A DNA stretch of 51,926 bases from CAYLZW01 sp964388085. GTDB lineage: Bacteria; Myxococcota; UBA727; CAYLZW01. The stretch spans positions 1 to 51,926 of the forward strand of contig CAYLZW010000009.1 in NCBI GenBank assembly GCA_964388085.1. Direction: 5' to 3'. A program made the translations under genes and the position numbers. This document shows positions 33,906-45,906 of the stretch, piece after piece (position 1 is the first letter of the stretch; the number at the start of each line of letters is the position of its first letter). Below the pieces are notes generated by a model. The model was not told the DNA's origin, searched no databases, and saw only the letters and a list, made by a program, of their open reading frames with translations.

Positions 33906-35126
33906 CTACACGAGCACCCGGCGCAGATGGGCTCCCAACCGGGCCACGATCTCGTACGAGATGGTCTCCGCCCAGCCCGCGAGCTGCTCGGCCGTGACGC
34001 TCTCGTCGCCGTCGCGGCCGAGCAGCGTGACGACGACCGGCGCCGCGTCGTCGGTGGCGCGGGTGACGTCGACGATGAGGTGGTTCATCATGACGCGGCC
34101 GAGCACGGGGCAGCGCCGGCCGTTCACGAGGGCGTACGCCTTGCCCGAGAGCAGCCGCGGGTAGCCGTCGAAGTAGCCGACGGGGAGCACGGCGACGCGC
34201 GTGGTCTCTTCGCAGCGATAGGTGCAGCCGTAGCCCACGTAGGCGCCGGCGGGGAGCTCGCGGACCACCTGGCTCCGTGCCTTCCACGAGAGCGCGGGCC
34301 TGAGCGCCGGCGCGTCGCCGAGGACGACCCGCGCGCTCAGCCGCGTCTCCGTCGACGGCCACAGACCATAGAGCGCGATGCCCACGCGCAGGGCGTCGAG
34401 CCTCGACGACGGCAACACGAGGCTGGCGGCGCTCGCGGCCATATGGCGCTCGAGGGGTGAGGTGAGCGCCGGCAGCCTCTCGAGCGCGCCGACCGCCTGT
34501 TCGAAGCGGCGCACCTGACGGACGGCGTACTCCTGCTCGGTGACGTCCTCGACGTTGGCGAAGTGACTGAGCGCGCCCTTCAGCACCAGCACGTCGGAGA
34601 GCTCCGCCAGGCGCGGCGCCAGATCGGGGATCTCCTCAGGCAAAAAGCCCTCGCGTCCGAGCCCGGTGTCGACGTGCAGGTGCACCGCGAGCGGCGGGCT
34701 CCGCTCCTCGCGCAGCCGCGCCGCCAGCGCCTCGAAGCCGCGGTCCGCCACGACGACCTCGACGCCGAGCGAGGCGAGCAGACACGCTTCGCGCGGGGAC
34801 ACTCCGCCGAGCACGAGCACGCGACGACGGGGGGCGCCGTGCTCGTCCTCGTACTGCCGCACGGCGAGGGCCTCGCCCGGCGCGATGACGTACACGCAGT
34901 CGACGAGCGCGTGGACGGCGGGGAGCACGCACGCGAGACCGTGCCCGTAGGCGTCCCCCTTCAGGACGGCGCCGACGCGGCGCTCCTCCCCTGGCTGGGC
35001 ACAAACGCGCCGAAAGACTTCGAGGTTGTGCGCCAGGGCGGCGCCCTCGATCTCGAGCCACGACGAGACCGTCCCTCGACCAGGGCCGGCCAGGGCAGCG
35101 ACATCGGACGATGAAACGGTGGTCAC
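33906..35126 (-). CDS. alr: Alanine racemase
   Basis: 406-residue fold-type III PLP enzyme supplying D-alanine for peptidoglycan. The PLP lysine is K56 in VLKGDAYGHGL (the family usually reads VKAnAYGHG). The second catalytic residue is Y299 in VGYGCTY. HLHVDTGLGREGF and VNGRRCPVLGRVMMNHLIVD are further family segments. Length is slightly above the usual 360-390. It converges with the vWA-like gene (14-base gap) and is divergent from the MscS-type channel gene at 35266. Confidence 0.95.
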   Translation of the reverse strand: MTTVSSSDVAALAGPGRGTVSSWLEIEGAALAHNLEVFRRVCAQPGEERRVGAVLKGDAYGHGLACVLPAVHALVDCVYVIAPGEALAVRQYEDEHGAPRRRVLVLGGVSPREACLLASLGVEVVVADRGFEALAARLREERSPPLAVHLHVDTGLGREGFLPEEIPDLAPRLAELSDVLVLKGALSHFANVEDVTEQEYAVRQVRRFEQAVGALERLPALTSPLERHMAASAASLVLPSSRLDALRVGIALYGLWPSTETRLSARVVLGDAPALRPALSWKARSQVVRELPAGAYVGYGCTYRCEETTRVAVLPVGYFDGYPRLLSGKAYALVNGRRCPVLGRVMMNHLIVDVTRATDDAAPVVVTLLGRDGDESVTAEQLAGWAETISYEIVARLGAHLRRVLV

Positions 35127-35265
35127 GGCACGAGAGCCCCTCGCTCGCTAGCTCGCGCGAGCGCTATCGCAAAAAGTGTTGGCGCGCGGGCATCGAGAAC
35201 ACAAGCTCCCACGCATCCGTGGCATTCTCCGAGCCCAAACCTTTCCAGCGGGGTCTGATCGACTC

Positions 35266-37122
35266 ATGACAGCGACGCAACGCCGCTGCCTCTCTGCCCT
35301 CTTCGTCGCGCTCGCGCTCGCGTGCCCCGCGTTCGCGCAGGACGGCGGCGGGCCTCCCGCTGGCGATCGCGCGACGAGCGAAGGCGGCGACGCAGAGGAC
35401 GCACCGGCCCCCGTCCCCGCTCGTACGCCGGCCCCGACCACCACGGCCCCGACGCCAACCCCAACCCCAGCGCCGTCCCCAGCGCCTACGCCGGAGCCAG
35501 CGCCACCTCCCGTGGCGGCGCCTCCCCCCGCCGAGCCGCCGGCCGCCGGCGAACGACCGCCGGCGCGCCAGCCAAAGCCGAAGCCCGCGGCCGAGGAGCC
35601 TGAGGACGAGGGCGCGGAGACCGTCGGCGACGAGGCGCAAGGCGGCGAGCCGGACGCGGAGAGCGCCGAGCCCGAGCCCGAAGCACCGCCGCCGGGACAC
35701 GCGGCCACCTACCACGAGCAGCCCTCGCCGCTCGTCTTCCGCGTGCCCGCGCGCGGGCGCGCTCCCGAGCTGCGCGCGAAGGCGGCGACCCAGGCGCTCA
35801 CCGAGGCGCTCGACGAGAGCGCTTCGCACGCCGAGAACGGCGAGGAGGCGGAGGTGCCCGCGCCGGAGGTCCTCATCGAGGGCGACCGCGCCGTGGTCCG
35901 CATCGGCGCCAACGTCATCGCGACCCTCTACCCCGAGGACGCGCGCGCGGAGGGCATGACCTTCGAGCGCTATGCGCCGCACATGCGCTCACGGCTCGAG
36001 GCGTTCGTCGACGCACAGCTGCAGCGGAAGACCTTCCAGCTCTTCTTCCTGCACCTGTTCTTGTCGGTGCTCTTCGGCGTCATCGGCTTTCTGACCTTGC
36101 GCGGCCTGCGCAGCACGTTCGACCGCTGGGACGCGGAGATGGACGACCGCCGCGGCTCGTTCAAGCCGATCTCGATCCTGCGCATCCCGGTGTTCTCGGG
36201 CGAGGCCCTCGCGAGCGCCCTGGCCTTCGGTCTCGCGGTCGGCCGCGTCAGCGCGTACGTCGCCACGGTCATCGCCACCGTCGTCGCCGTGCTGTCGCAG
36301 TTCGAGTTCACGCGCCCGCTCTTGCGCCGCGTCGTGAGCTGGAGCGCGGGGCCGGTGCTGGACGCCGTCGAGGCCATCGTCACCGCGGTGCCCGGCCTCA
36401 TCCTCGCGGCGCTGCTCATCGTCGCGGTCCGCGCCGGTCTGCGCGTGCTGAACATCTTGCTCGACGGCGTCCAGTCGCGCCGGCTCACCTGGCAGCGCCT
36501 GCCGCCCGAGCGCGTGCCGGTGTTCCGCTTCTCCGCCACCGCCGGCGCCGTCATCCTGGTGGCACCGCTCCTCGTGGCCGCGGCCTTCGGGCGCTGGGGT
36601 ACCCCGCTCGAGACGCTGGCGCTCGCGGGCGGCGTCGCCGTCATCGTCGCCGCCGTCCCGATCATGGCGAGCTACATCATCGGCGTGGTCACGCTGTGGC
36701 GCGCGGTGGTGCGCCCCGGTGATTGGGTGCAGGTGGGGCAGGTGAGCGGCGAGGTCACGCGCCTCGGCTTCGCCGAGCTGCACCTCGTGCCCGAGTCCGG
36801 CGGCACCATCTCGATCCCGATGCTCTATCTGCTCTTCCAGCCGCTCAGGCGCCTCAAGCAGTCGCCCGAGGTGAGCTTCGAGATCACGGTGGCGCGCGAT
36901 CGTCCGGCGAAGGAGCTCATCGCCGCGCTCAAGGCAGCGGTCGTCGCCGTCGAGTCGGACGCCAAGGTCGAGCTCGTCGACATCTGTCACGCGTGGATCA
37001 AAGCGCGCGTGTCGGCGCCGGCGGTGCGCGAGGGCGTCCGCCAGCAGATCATGGTGGCCGTCTCCGACGCCGTCGACCGGCAAGAGTTCGCGCTGCCCAC
37101 GCTGCATGGTCCCGATCGGTGA
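35266..37122 (+). CDS. MscS-family mechanosensitive channel with long periplasmic N-terminus
   Basis: 618 residues. ATG 35266 gives a signal peptide (MTATQRRCLSALFVALALAC to AFAQ). Residues about 24-145 are a Pro/Ala/Glu-rich, probably disordered periplasmic segment. The channel part has several TMs from about residue 260 (LHLFLSVLFGVIGFL) to about 480. It then has the beta-domain segment VVRPGDWVQVGQVSGEVTRL and GGTISIPMLYLLFQPL, with a cytoplasmic alpha/beta tail. The pore helix is less canonical than in the channel at 49781. It opens an operon with two antiporter-like genes (13-base gap), so the operon as a whole looks like osmotic and ion homeostasis. Confidence 0.82.
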   Translation: MTATQRRCLSALFVALALACPAFAQDGGGPPAGDRATSEGGDAEDAPAPVPARTPAPTTTAPTPTPTPAPSPAPTPEPAPPPVAAPPPAEPPAAGERPPARQPKPKPAAEEPEDEGAETVGDEAQGGEPDAESAEPEPEAPPPGHAATYHEQPSPLVFRVPARGRAPELRAKAATQALTEALDESASHAENGEEAEVPAPEVLIEGDRAVVRIGANVIATLYPEDARAEGMTFERYAPHMRSRLEAFVDAQLQRKTFQLFFLHLFLSVLFGVIGFLTLRGLRSTFDRWDAEMDDRRGSFKPISILRIPVFSGEALASALAFGLAVGRVSAYVATVIATVVAVLSQFEFTRPLLRRVVSWSAGPVLDAVEAIVTAVPGLILAALLIVAVRAGLRVLNILLDGVQSRRLTWQRLPPERVPVFRFSATAGAVILVAPLLVAAAFGRWGTPLETLALAGGVAVIVAAVPIMASYIIGVVTLWRAVVRPGDWVQVGQVSGEVTRLGFAELHLVPESGGTISIPMLYLLFQPLRRLKQSPEVSFEITVARDRPAKELIAALKAAVVAVESDAKVELVDICHAWIKARVSAPAVREGVRQQIMVAVSDAVDRQEFALPTLHGPDR

Positions 37123-37135
37123 GGCGCGTCCGAGA

Positions 37136-38377
37136 ATGAGCTCCATCCTCGTGCTCCTCGCCCTGCTCAGCATCGCGACGCTGTTCGCGCGGCGTGGCTA
37201 TGCCGCGTTCGTCGCCCACATCGTCACCGCGCCGATCCTGCTCGGGCTCGGCGTGCTGATCGCGCCGCACAACCTCGCCTTCTTGACGCCCTCGACGTCG
37301 GACGCGCTCGAGCCTGCCATGCGCGTGGCCGCCGCCTGGATCGCGCTGCTCGTCGCCATGCGCAGCACCAAGCCGTCGCTGACGCTGCTGTTCGCGCGCG
37401 ACACGATCGTGTCCTTGAGCGTCGGTGTCCTCACCTGGCTGGCGCTCGCGACCGTGTGCTTTGGCCTGCTGCACGTGACCGCCCTGCTCGGGCTCGGCTG
37501 GGACGACGTCACGAGTGATCTGCGCGCCACCATCGGCGCGTCCTTGCTCATCGGCGGGATCATCTCGACGACCGGCCTCGCGTTCGCGCAAGAGGCGCTG
37601 CAGGGTCAGGCGCCGCGCCGCGGCATCCGCCGCGTGCTGTTCCTCGCCCGCCACGACGAGCTCGTCAGCGCGCTCTCGCTCTGCGCCGCGGTCTGGCTCT
37701 GGCCCATCGCGCCCTCGTCGGCGGCGGCGTACGACACGCCGCTGCTGGCGGCCGTTATCGTCGTCGCCCTCGGAGGCGTGCTCGCGGTGGCGCAGCTGCT
37801 CTCGGGCGGCTCCAAGATGGGGGGGACGGCCGCGAGCTTCATCGCGCTCGTGGGCCTCATCACCTTCGGCGCGGGCCTCGCGGCGTCCACGCGCTTGCCC
37901 GAGGCGGCGATCGCGTTCTTTCTCGGCGCCGTGCTCGCGCTCGCCGGGCACGGTCAGTCCGTCCTCGAGGACGGGCTCGGCCGCACCGAGCGACCCGTGC
38001 GCCTCGTGCTGCTCGTGCTCATTGGCGCGAACCTCGGCTTTCATCCGGAGGCCATCACGCTCGGTGTCGGTCTCGCCATCGCACGCCTGTTCGTGAAGGC
38101 GGGGGTCCGCGCGGCGCTCGCCGGCGGCGCTCGCGCGGAATTTCCCATGAGCGCGCTGCTCGGCTCCGCCGGAGCGACGATGCCGTTCGCGCTCTCCTTC
38201 GCGCTGTCGAGGCCGGAGCCGCTCGTCGAAAACCAGGTCCTCACCGCCATCGCGGTGTGCATCTCGGTCACCGATCTGCTCACGTTGGTGTTCTGGCGCA
38301 GGGCTACCGTCGTCGACGTGTCGGGGACAAACGAGCGCGTGGACGCCGGCACGGCCGCCGCTGAGGAGGCCGCATGA
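37136..38377 (+). CDS. Cation/proton antiporter-like membrane protein (first of a pair)
   Basis: 413 residues with about 11-12 hydrophobic segments covering the whole chain: SSILVLLALLSIATLFARRG, VAHIVTAPILLGLGVLIAP, IGASLLIGGIISTTGLAF, LARHDELVSALSLCAAVWLW. The pattern resembles the CPA2/Kef-type exchanger fold, but the usual STDPA-like motif of the ion site reads IISTTG. ATG 37136 is taken instead of the in-frame upstream GTG 37106, which lies in the channel gene. The stop overlaps the next ATG by four bases. It may form a heterodimer with the product of the following gene. Confidence 0.65.
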   Translation: MSSILVLLALLSIATLFARRGYAAFVAHIVTAPILLGLGVLIAPHNLAFLTPSTSDALEPAMRVAAAWIALLVAMRSTKPSLTLLFARDTIVSLSVGVLTWLALATVCFGLLHVTALLGLGWDDVTSDLRATIGASLLIGGIISTTGLAFAQEALQGQAPRRGIRRVLFLARHDELVSALSLCAAVWLWPIAPSSAAAYDTPLLAAVIVVALGGVLAVAQLLSGGSKMGGTAASFIALVGLITFGAGLAASTRLPEAAIAFFLGAVLALAGHGQSVLEDGLGRTERPVRLVLLVLIGANLGFHPEAITLGVGLAIARLFVKAGVRAALAGGARAEFPMSALLGSAGATMPFALSFALSRPEPLVENQVLTAIAVCISVTDLLTLVFWRRATVVDVSGTNERVDAGTAAAEEAA

Positions 38378-39813
38378 GCAGCGTGCCGGGCGCCGAAGTG
38401 AGCACGAGAGATCGCGTCCTCTCGACGGGCAGAGGGGTGTTGGCGCTGTCGGTGCTGGTGGCGGCGCTGATCGTCGTGCGCCGCCTCGGCTGGGACGCGC
38501 GCTCGGGCGACTCGCTGTTCGCGCTCGGCTTTTTGCTCATCGCCGGCACGGTCGGGGGCCGGGTGGCTGCGTTCTTCGGCCTGCCACGCCTGACGGGCTA
38601 CCTCGCCGTGGGCGTGCTGTCGGGCCCGCACGGCATCGGCTTGTTCGGGCGCGACGAGGTGCAAGACCTCACGCTCGTGAACTCGCTCGCGCTCGCGATC
38701 ATCGCCCTGCAGGCGGGCGCCGAGCTGACGCTGGCGATGCTGAGGCGCAGCTTCAAGAGCCTCATGTGGGCGTCGCTCGCCCACGTCGTCATCATCGGCG
38801 GCGGCATGGTGCTGCTGTTCGTCGCGCTGAGCTCCCACATCGACTTCCTCGACGGCATGTCGCTGCCGACGGTGTTCGCCATCGCCACCGTGTGGGGCGC
38901 CATGGCGGTGTCGAAGGCGGCCACGGACGCGCTCGCCATCTTGTCCGAGCTCAAGCCGAAGGGGCCGCTCACCGAGTACTCGCTCGGCGTCGTCATCCTC
39001 ATCGACGTCTTCGTCATCATCTGCTTCGCCGCCGCCATGATGATCTCTCGCTCCGCCCTGAACCCGGCCGCCGGGGGCCTCAGCCTCGAGGGCTTTCAAG
39101 AGCTCGGCCTCGAGATCTTCGCCTCCGTCGCCGCGGGGACGACGTTCGGCCTCGCCATGGCGTTCTACTTCTGGGCCATCGGCCGGGAGACGCTGCTGTT
39201 CACCGTCGTCGTCGCGTACGGCGTGACGGCGTTCTGCACGTACTTCCACTACGACACCCTGCTCGTGTTCGTCGTCGCCGGCTTCGTCATCATGAACCTG
39301 ACGCGCGAAGGGCCGGTGCTCATCGAGACCACCGAGCGGGCCGCCGCCGCTGTCATGGTGGTGTTCTTCGCCACCGCGGGCGCCCAGCTCGACATCGGCG
39401 CGCTCAAGACCGCGGGCCTCATCGCGGTCGCGCTCGCGGTCGGGCGCATGGGCCTCACCTGGATCGCCTGCCAGGTGGGCCACCGCCTCTCGAACGACGC
39501 GCCCGTGGTGCGGAAGTACGGCTACACCGGCTTCATCTCGCAGGCCGGCGTCACGCTCGGGCTCGCCGCCATCGCGCGCGAAGAGCTCGGTGACGTCGGC
39601 GTCGGCATCGCCACGCTGCTGATCGCGGTCATCGGCATCAACGAGCTCATCGGGCCGGTGGCCTTCAAGATCGGCCTGTCCCGCGCCGGAGAGGTCGGCA
39701 AGGGTGGCGCCGGACATCACGTGCCGGAAGATCCGCCCGCGCCGGATCCCGATGCCGACACGCGAGCGCCGAAAGACCAGCGAGACAAGAAGGAAGCGCC
39801 CGCGCTGGCCTGA
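38374..39813 (+). CDS. Cation:proton antiporter, CPA2 type (second of a pair)
   Basis: 479 residues, about 12 TMs. LPRLTGYLAVGVLSGPHGIG is the TM1-TM2 hairpin of Kef/CPA2 exchangers. A following segment (ELKPKGPLTEYSLGVVILID, then VFVIICFAA) holds the conserved helix with an Asp that binds the ion. VVFFATAGAQLDIGALKTAG and GYTGFISQAGVTLGLAAIA are also typical. There is no C-terminal TrkA-N domain; the last 40 residues are a charged low-complexity tail. Probable Na+ or K+/H+ exchange across the inner membrane. Confidence 0.85.
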   Translation: MSSVPGAEVSTRDRVLSTGRGVLALSVLVAALIVVRRLGWDARSGDSLFALGFLLIAGTVGGRVAAFFGLPRLTGYLAVGVLSGPHGIGLFGRDEVQDLTLVNSLALAIIALQAGAELTLAMLRRSFKSLMWASLAHVVIIGGGMVLLFVALSSHIDFLDGMSLPTVFAIATVWGAMAVSKAATDALAILSELKPKGPLTEYSLGVVILIDVFVIICFAAAMMISRSALNPAAGGLSLEGFQELGLEIFASVAAGTTFGLAMAFYFWAIGRETLLFTVVVAYGVTAFCTYFHYDTLLVFVVAGFVIMNLTREGPVLIETTERAAAAVMVVFFATAGAQLDIGALKTAGLIAVALAVGRMGLTWIACQVGHRLSNDAPVVRKYGYTGFISQAGVTLGLAAIAREELGDVGVGIATLLIAVIGINELIGPVAFKIGLSRAGEVGKGGAGHHVPEDPPAPDPDADTRAPKDQRDKKEAPALA

Positions 39814-40183
39814 CGGCGGCTACCCCCGATCGCTTGCGTTGGTCCCATGATCGCGAAGCGGCCTGCTGTTCGAAAGCACAGGCGTTCGCTGGCAAGGCGC
39901 AGCGGAGGCGCGACCTTTTGGTCGTGCCGGGCACGCAACGCAGCCAGCGGGCGAAGACCGAGCGAGGGGGGATCAACGCGAGGGGTCGGGGGGTAGAGAG
40001 CGCAGCGAGCCGCCGAGCCGTGCGCGGCCGCGGCGCTCGGCCGGTCTCCCGGCACCAGAGCCAGCGTCCAGCGCCCAGAGAGCAGGCGGCCCGGGCGCGC
40101 TTTTCGCCCTTGGATTGGCGACTCGGCGCCTGTGGCGTTAGCGTGCCCGTGCGCTATCGCACCCGAGCGTCGCGCGACTCACC
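39814..40183. other. 370-base non-coding interval
   Basis: No convincing gene on either strand; the open frames here have no codon bias or start signal. It contains the long hairpin at 39887-39949, described separately. The last 60 bases before GTG 40184 should hold the promoter and leader of the response-regulator gene, but I cannot point to a clear -35/-10 pair. Confidence 0.6.
39887..39949. repeat. Long imperfect palindrome (REP-like hairpin)
   Basis: The outer arms CGCTGGC (39887-39893) and GCCAGCG (39943-39949) match exactly. The inner arms CGACC (39911-39915) and GGTCG (39920-39924) close on a TTTT loop. Between them GGCGCAGC-like and GCACGCAACG-like stretches pair partly. The whole element is nearly symmetric about 39918, which looks like a mobile palindromic repeat or a structured RNA. 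Confidence 0.6.
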
Positions 40184-43122
<2,939 letters not shown>

Positions 43123-43134
43123 GCGCGCCGCGCC

Positions 43135-44166
43135 TTACGCGAGGGCCGCGCCGGGATCCACGCGCAGGTCGAGCGGGCTGCGCTCGCCGGCGAGCAGGTG
43201 CGCGCGCGCACAGGCGCCGATCATGACGGCGTTGTCGGTGCACAGGCTCCGCGGCGGCAGGTAGACCTTCACGTCGAGCTCGGCGCCGCGCCGGACGGCT
43301 TCGCTGCGCAAGAGGCTGTTCGCCGCCACGCCGCCGCCGAGCACGAGCACGGGCACCTGCTTGCGTCGACACGCGAGCAGGGCCTTGCCGAGCAGCGCCT
43401 CGACGATGGCGAAGCGCAGGCTCGCGCACACGTCGGCGAGCAGTTGGCCCTCGAGCCGCTCACCGCCCCGCTCGAGCTTCTCGATCAGCAAGCGCACCGC
43501 CGTCTTCAGCCCCGAGAACGAGAAGTCGAAGGTGTTGCGCGCGCGCAGCGAGATGGGCAGCGGGAAACGATCCTTGTCCCCGCCCTCGGCGAGCCGATCG
43601 ATGACGGCGCCGCCCGGGTAGCCGAGCCCGAGCAGCTTGGCGCTCTTGTCGAAGGCCTCCCCGGCGGCGTCGTCACGCGTCTCGCCGAGGAGCTGCGCGC
43701 GGCCGGGGCCGTCGTAGCGGTACAGCGCGCTGTGCCCTCCCGAGGCCACGAGGCCGATGAAGGGGGGCGCGGGCGCGTCCGGGTCGACGCTGGCGGCCAT
43801 CAAGTGGCCCTCGATGTGGTGCACACCGAAGAACGGCAGCGAGAGCGCCTGCGCCATGCCCTTGCCGAACTGCAGCCCGACGAGGAGCGCGCCCACGAGG
43901 CCGGGCCCGTAGGTGGCCGCGATGGCCTCGAGCTCGCCCGGACCCACGCCGGCGTCCGCGAGCGCTTGGTCGACCACGGCGGCGATGCGCCCCATGTGCT
44001 CGCGCGAGGCGATCTCGGGCACGACGCCACCGTAGGGCGCGTGCTCGGCCACCTGGCTGTGCACGACGCTGCTCTTCACGCTGCCGTCGGGCGCGAGCAC
44101 GGCCGCCGCGGTCTCGTCGCAGCTCGACTCGATCGCGAGCAACAGGCCCGCGAAGCCTTCGTTCAC
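43135..44166 (-). CDS. tsaD: tRNA N6-adenosine threonylcarbamoyltransferase TsaD
   Basis: 343 residues. Transfers the threonylcarbamoyl group to A37 of tRNAs that read ANN codons, acting with TsaB, TsaC and TsaE. LAIESSCDETAAAV starts the ASKHA fold; the metal-binding pair is H117-IEG-H121 in VHHIEGHLMA; ASGGHSALY, KLLGLGYPGGAVIDRLA and VLGGGVAANSLLR are further family motifs. GTG 44166 is chosen because it overlaps the upstream stop by four bases, has GAGG upstream, and puts the protein start just ahead of the fold; the frame stays open back to 44214 inside the neighbouring gene. Confidence 0.96.
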   Translation of the reverse strand: MNEGFAGLLLAIESSCDETAAAVLAPDGSVKSSVVHSQVAEHAPYGGVVPEIASREHMGRIAAVVDQALADAGVGPGELEAIAATYGPGLVGALLVGLQFGKGMAQALSLPFFGVHHIEGHLMAASVDPDAPAPPFIGLVASGGHSALYRYDGPGRAQLLGETRDDAAGEAFDKSAKLLGLGYPGGAVIDRLAEGGDKDRFPLPISLRARNTFDFSFSGLKTAVRLLIEKLERGGERLEGQLLADVCASLRFAIVEALLGKALLACRRKQVPVLVLGGGVAANSLLRSEAVRRGAELDVKVYLPPRSLCTDNAVMIGACARAHLLAGERSPLDLRVDPGAALA

Positions 44167-44708
44167 GAGCGGACCTCGATGGGGCTCGACAAGCGGGCGC
44201 GCGCGAACAGCCACGCGGCGACGAGGCCGAGCGCGATGGCCAACGACACGAGGCCCGCCGGGTGCGTGAACACCGTGTCCCCGCCGGTGCCGGCGATGAC
44301 GACGGCGTCGTTGCCCGCGAGCACGATGGTGAGCAGCGCGATGAGCGCCGCCAGGCCGACGGGAGCGAGCGCGAGCCGCCGCGCGTCGCGGCTCAGGACG
44401 GCGATGCTGAAGACCAGCGCCGCCGCGGCCATGAGCCCCTCGAGCACGCCGATGCCCATCATGATGCCGAGGTGGAAGCGCTCGTACGCGAGGCTCGCGT
44501 CCCCGAGGAACAGGCCGTGGAAGAACCAGCCGGACGACCAGCGCGCGAGCACGGCGCTCATGGGCGTCGAGACGAACGCCACCGGCGTCATGGCGAACAC
44601 GAGCGGCAGGCCGAGCACCTCGCCCTCGGAGCGCATGCGCCGCTCCATGACGAACGCCATGGCGACGCCGTAGACGAGGTGGAGGGCGAGGAGGAAAGGC
44701 AGCGTCAT
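44163..44708 (-). CDS. Multi-spanning membrane protein of unknown function
   Basis: 181 residues with about five hydrophobic segments: TLPFLLALHLVYGVAMAFVM, LVFAMTPVAFVSTPMSAVLA, IMMGIGVLEGLMAAAALVFS, LAPVGLAALIALLTIVLAGN and LVSLAIALGLVAAWLFARAR. ATG 44708 is preferred to the upstream start because the protein then begins with the first TM. Family not recognised. The stop overlaps the tsaD start (GTGA), so the two genes are coupled. Confidence 0.75.
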   Translation of the reverse strand: MTLPFLLALHLVYGVAMAFVMERRMRSEGEVLGLPLVFAMTPVAFVSTPMSAVLARWSSGWFFHGLFLGDASLAYERFHLGIMMGIGVLEGLMAAAALVFSIAVLSRDARRLALAPVGLAALIALLTIVLAGNDAVVIAGTGGDTVFTHPAGLVSLAIALGLVAAWLFARARLSSPIEVRS

Positions 44709-44751
44709 GAGAGACCTTCGGGCGCGAACGTGATGACGGCGAGCCCCGTGG

Positions 44752-45492
44752 TCAATGCCCGGCCGGGAGCGCGCCGCCGGCATGGGCGCGTTGCTCGTCG
44801 AGCAGCTGCGTGAGGCGCTTTTGGTCGAAGCCCATGACCACGGTGCCCGCCCAGTCGATGACGGGCACGCCGCCGCCGCGGATGTTCGCGCGCTTCAGCT
44901 TCTCCTCGAGCTCGCGCTGCACGCCCGGCTGCTTCTCGACGTCACGCTCCACGAACGGCACCTCGTTCTTCGCGAGCCACGCCTTGGCCTTCTTACAGAA
45001 GCCACACCACTCGGCCGAGTACACCACGACGCTGCCTTCGGGCGCGGCGGCCAGCGTCCCCGCGAGGCCCTCGCCCTTGGCGGCGTCGTAGCGGCTGACG
45101 GCGATGACGGCGTAGCTGCCGTCGGGCGCCTGCTCCGTGAGATCGGCGAAGTAGTTGTAGCGGTGCGCCTGGCGCTGCTCGGGCGTCTTTGACACGTCGA
45201 CCACCAGCACGCGCTCGCGCAGCGAGGGCGGCACCTCCGCAGCGCTCGCGGTGGTCTTCACGGCGCCGCGCTCGTCCTGGAAGTAGAACAGCAAGCTCTT
45301 GTTGTCGTCGTGCACGCGCGGCAGGCGCACGTCGGCGACCGCCTCGGCGCTCGGCCCTTCCGCCGCCTCCGCCGCGCTTGGCCGCCGCGCCTCCTCGGCG
45401 CCCTCCCGCCCGGATCGCTCCGAGCACGCGGCCGCCAGCAGCACCGGCAAGAGCAGCACAGGGACGGTCAGAAACGGCAGCGAAGCGCGCAT
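44752..45492 (-). CDS. Lipoprotein with glutaredoxin/thioredoxin-like domain
   Basis: 246 residues. Lipoprotein signal (VLLLPVLLAAAC, Cys about residue 23), then a disordered Ala/Glu linker. Residues about 55-145 include VDVSKTPEQRQAHRYNYFAD, a region I do not recognise. A glutaredoxin-like domain follows (about residues 150-235) with the redox pair C163-G-F-C166 in SAEWCGFCKKAKAWL and the cis-proline loop RGGGVPVIDWAGTVV. Probably a periplasmic thiol oxidoreductase. Confidence 0.85.
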   Translation of the reverse strand: MRASLPFLTVPVLLLPVLLAAACSERSGREGAEEARRPSAAEAAEGPSAEAVADVRLPRVHDDNKSLLFYFQDERGAVKTTASAAEVPPSLRERVLVVDVSKTPEQRQAHRYNYFADLTEQAPDGSYAVIAVSRYDAAKGEGLAGTLAAAPEGSVVVYSAEWCGFCKKAKAWLAKNEVPFVERDVEKQPGVQRELEEKLKRANIRGGGVPVIDWAGTVVMGFDQKRLTQLLDEQRAHAGGALPAGH

Positions 45493-45541
45493 GGCCCGAG
45501 CGTAGGGAGCGGCGCCCGCACAGGCCAGCCCCTCGTCGCCG

Positions 45542-45570
45542 TTGCGGCCCGGAAGACGATCCGCTACGCC
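45542..45570 (+). promoter_or_regulatory. Possible promoter of tRNA-Arg
   Basis: TTGCGG and TACGCC are separated by 17 bases and lie 11 bases before the tRNA. The -10 is a poor match to TATAAT, as is common in very GC-rich genomes. Offered only because position and spacing fit. Confidence 0.25.
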
Positions 45571-45580
45571 GAGGCCACGT

Positions 45581-45657
45581 GCGCGATTAGCTCAGCTGGA
45601 TAGAGTATCGGCCTCCGAAGCCGAGGGTCGCAGGTTCGAATCCTGCATCGCGCGCCA
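45581..45657 (+). tRNA. tRNA-Arg (anticodon CCG)
   Basis: 77 bases including the encoded CCA. Acceptor arms GCGCGAT (45581-45587) and ATCGCGC (45647-45653) pair fully; the discriminator is G. The D-arm holds AGCTCAGCTGGATAGAG, the anticodon stem is TCGGC/GCCGA around the loop CTCCGAA giving CCG, and the T-arm has GGTTCGAATCC. It reads CGG codons. It is followed closely by an intrinsic terminator. Confidence 0.98.
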
Positions 45658-45683
45658 CACGCCAAGCCGCAGCCGCTTTGAAC

Positions 45684-45705
45684 GCCCCGCCTCCCGCGGG
45701 GCTTT
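45684..45705 (+). terminator. Intrinsic terminator after tRNA-Arg
   Basis: GCCCCGC (45684-45690) and GCGGGGC (45695-45701) form a perfect 7-bp GC stem around CTCC, followed directly by TTTCT. It lies 26 bases after the tRNA. The 200 bases from here to the MarR-like gene at 45907 hold no feature I can support. Confidence 0.85.
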
Positions 45706-45906
45706 CTCGTCGCGCCGCGCGCTCGAAGAAGGAGACACGACCCGGAGCCAGCCCGGCTTCGCGCGCAGGAGGAGCCGCCGCAAAAAGTCGGCCTCGCGCG
45801 GCGTCGGTCTCCCGTCGTCGTGCGAGGCCCAGAGCAGCCCCCGCCCTGCATGTAGATACATAAATCGGCCCGCGGGACGCGGTCAACGCGCACCGGGACG
45901 GCTGCC

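Noticed and set aside
45592..45861. Minus-strand 89-codon frame ending in a DSNLRPSASE-like peptide
   Set aside because: Its C-terminus is the antisense translation of the tRNA-Arg gene, a known annotation artefact, and the upstream part has no start signal.
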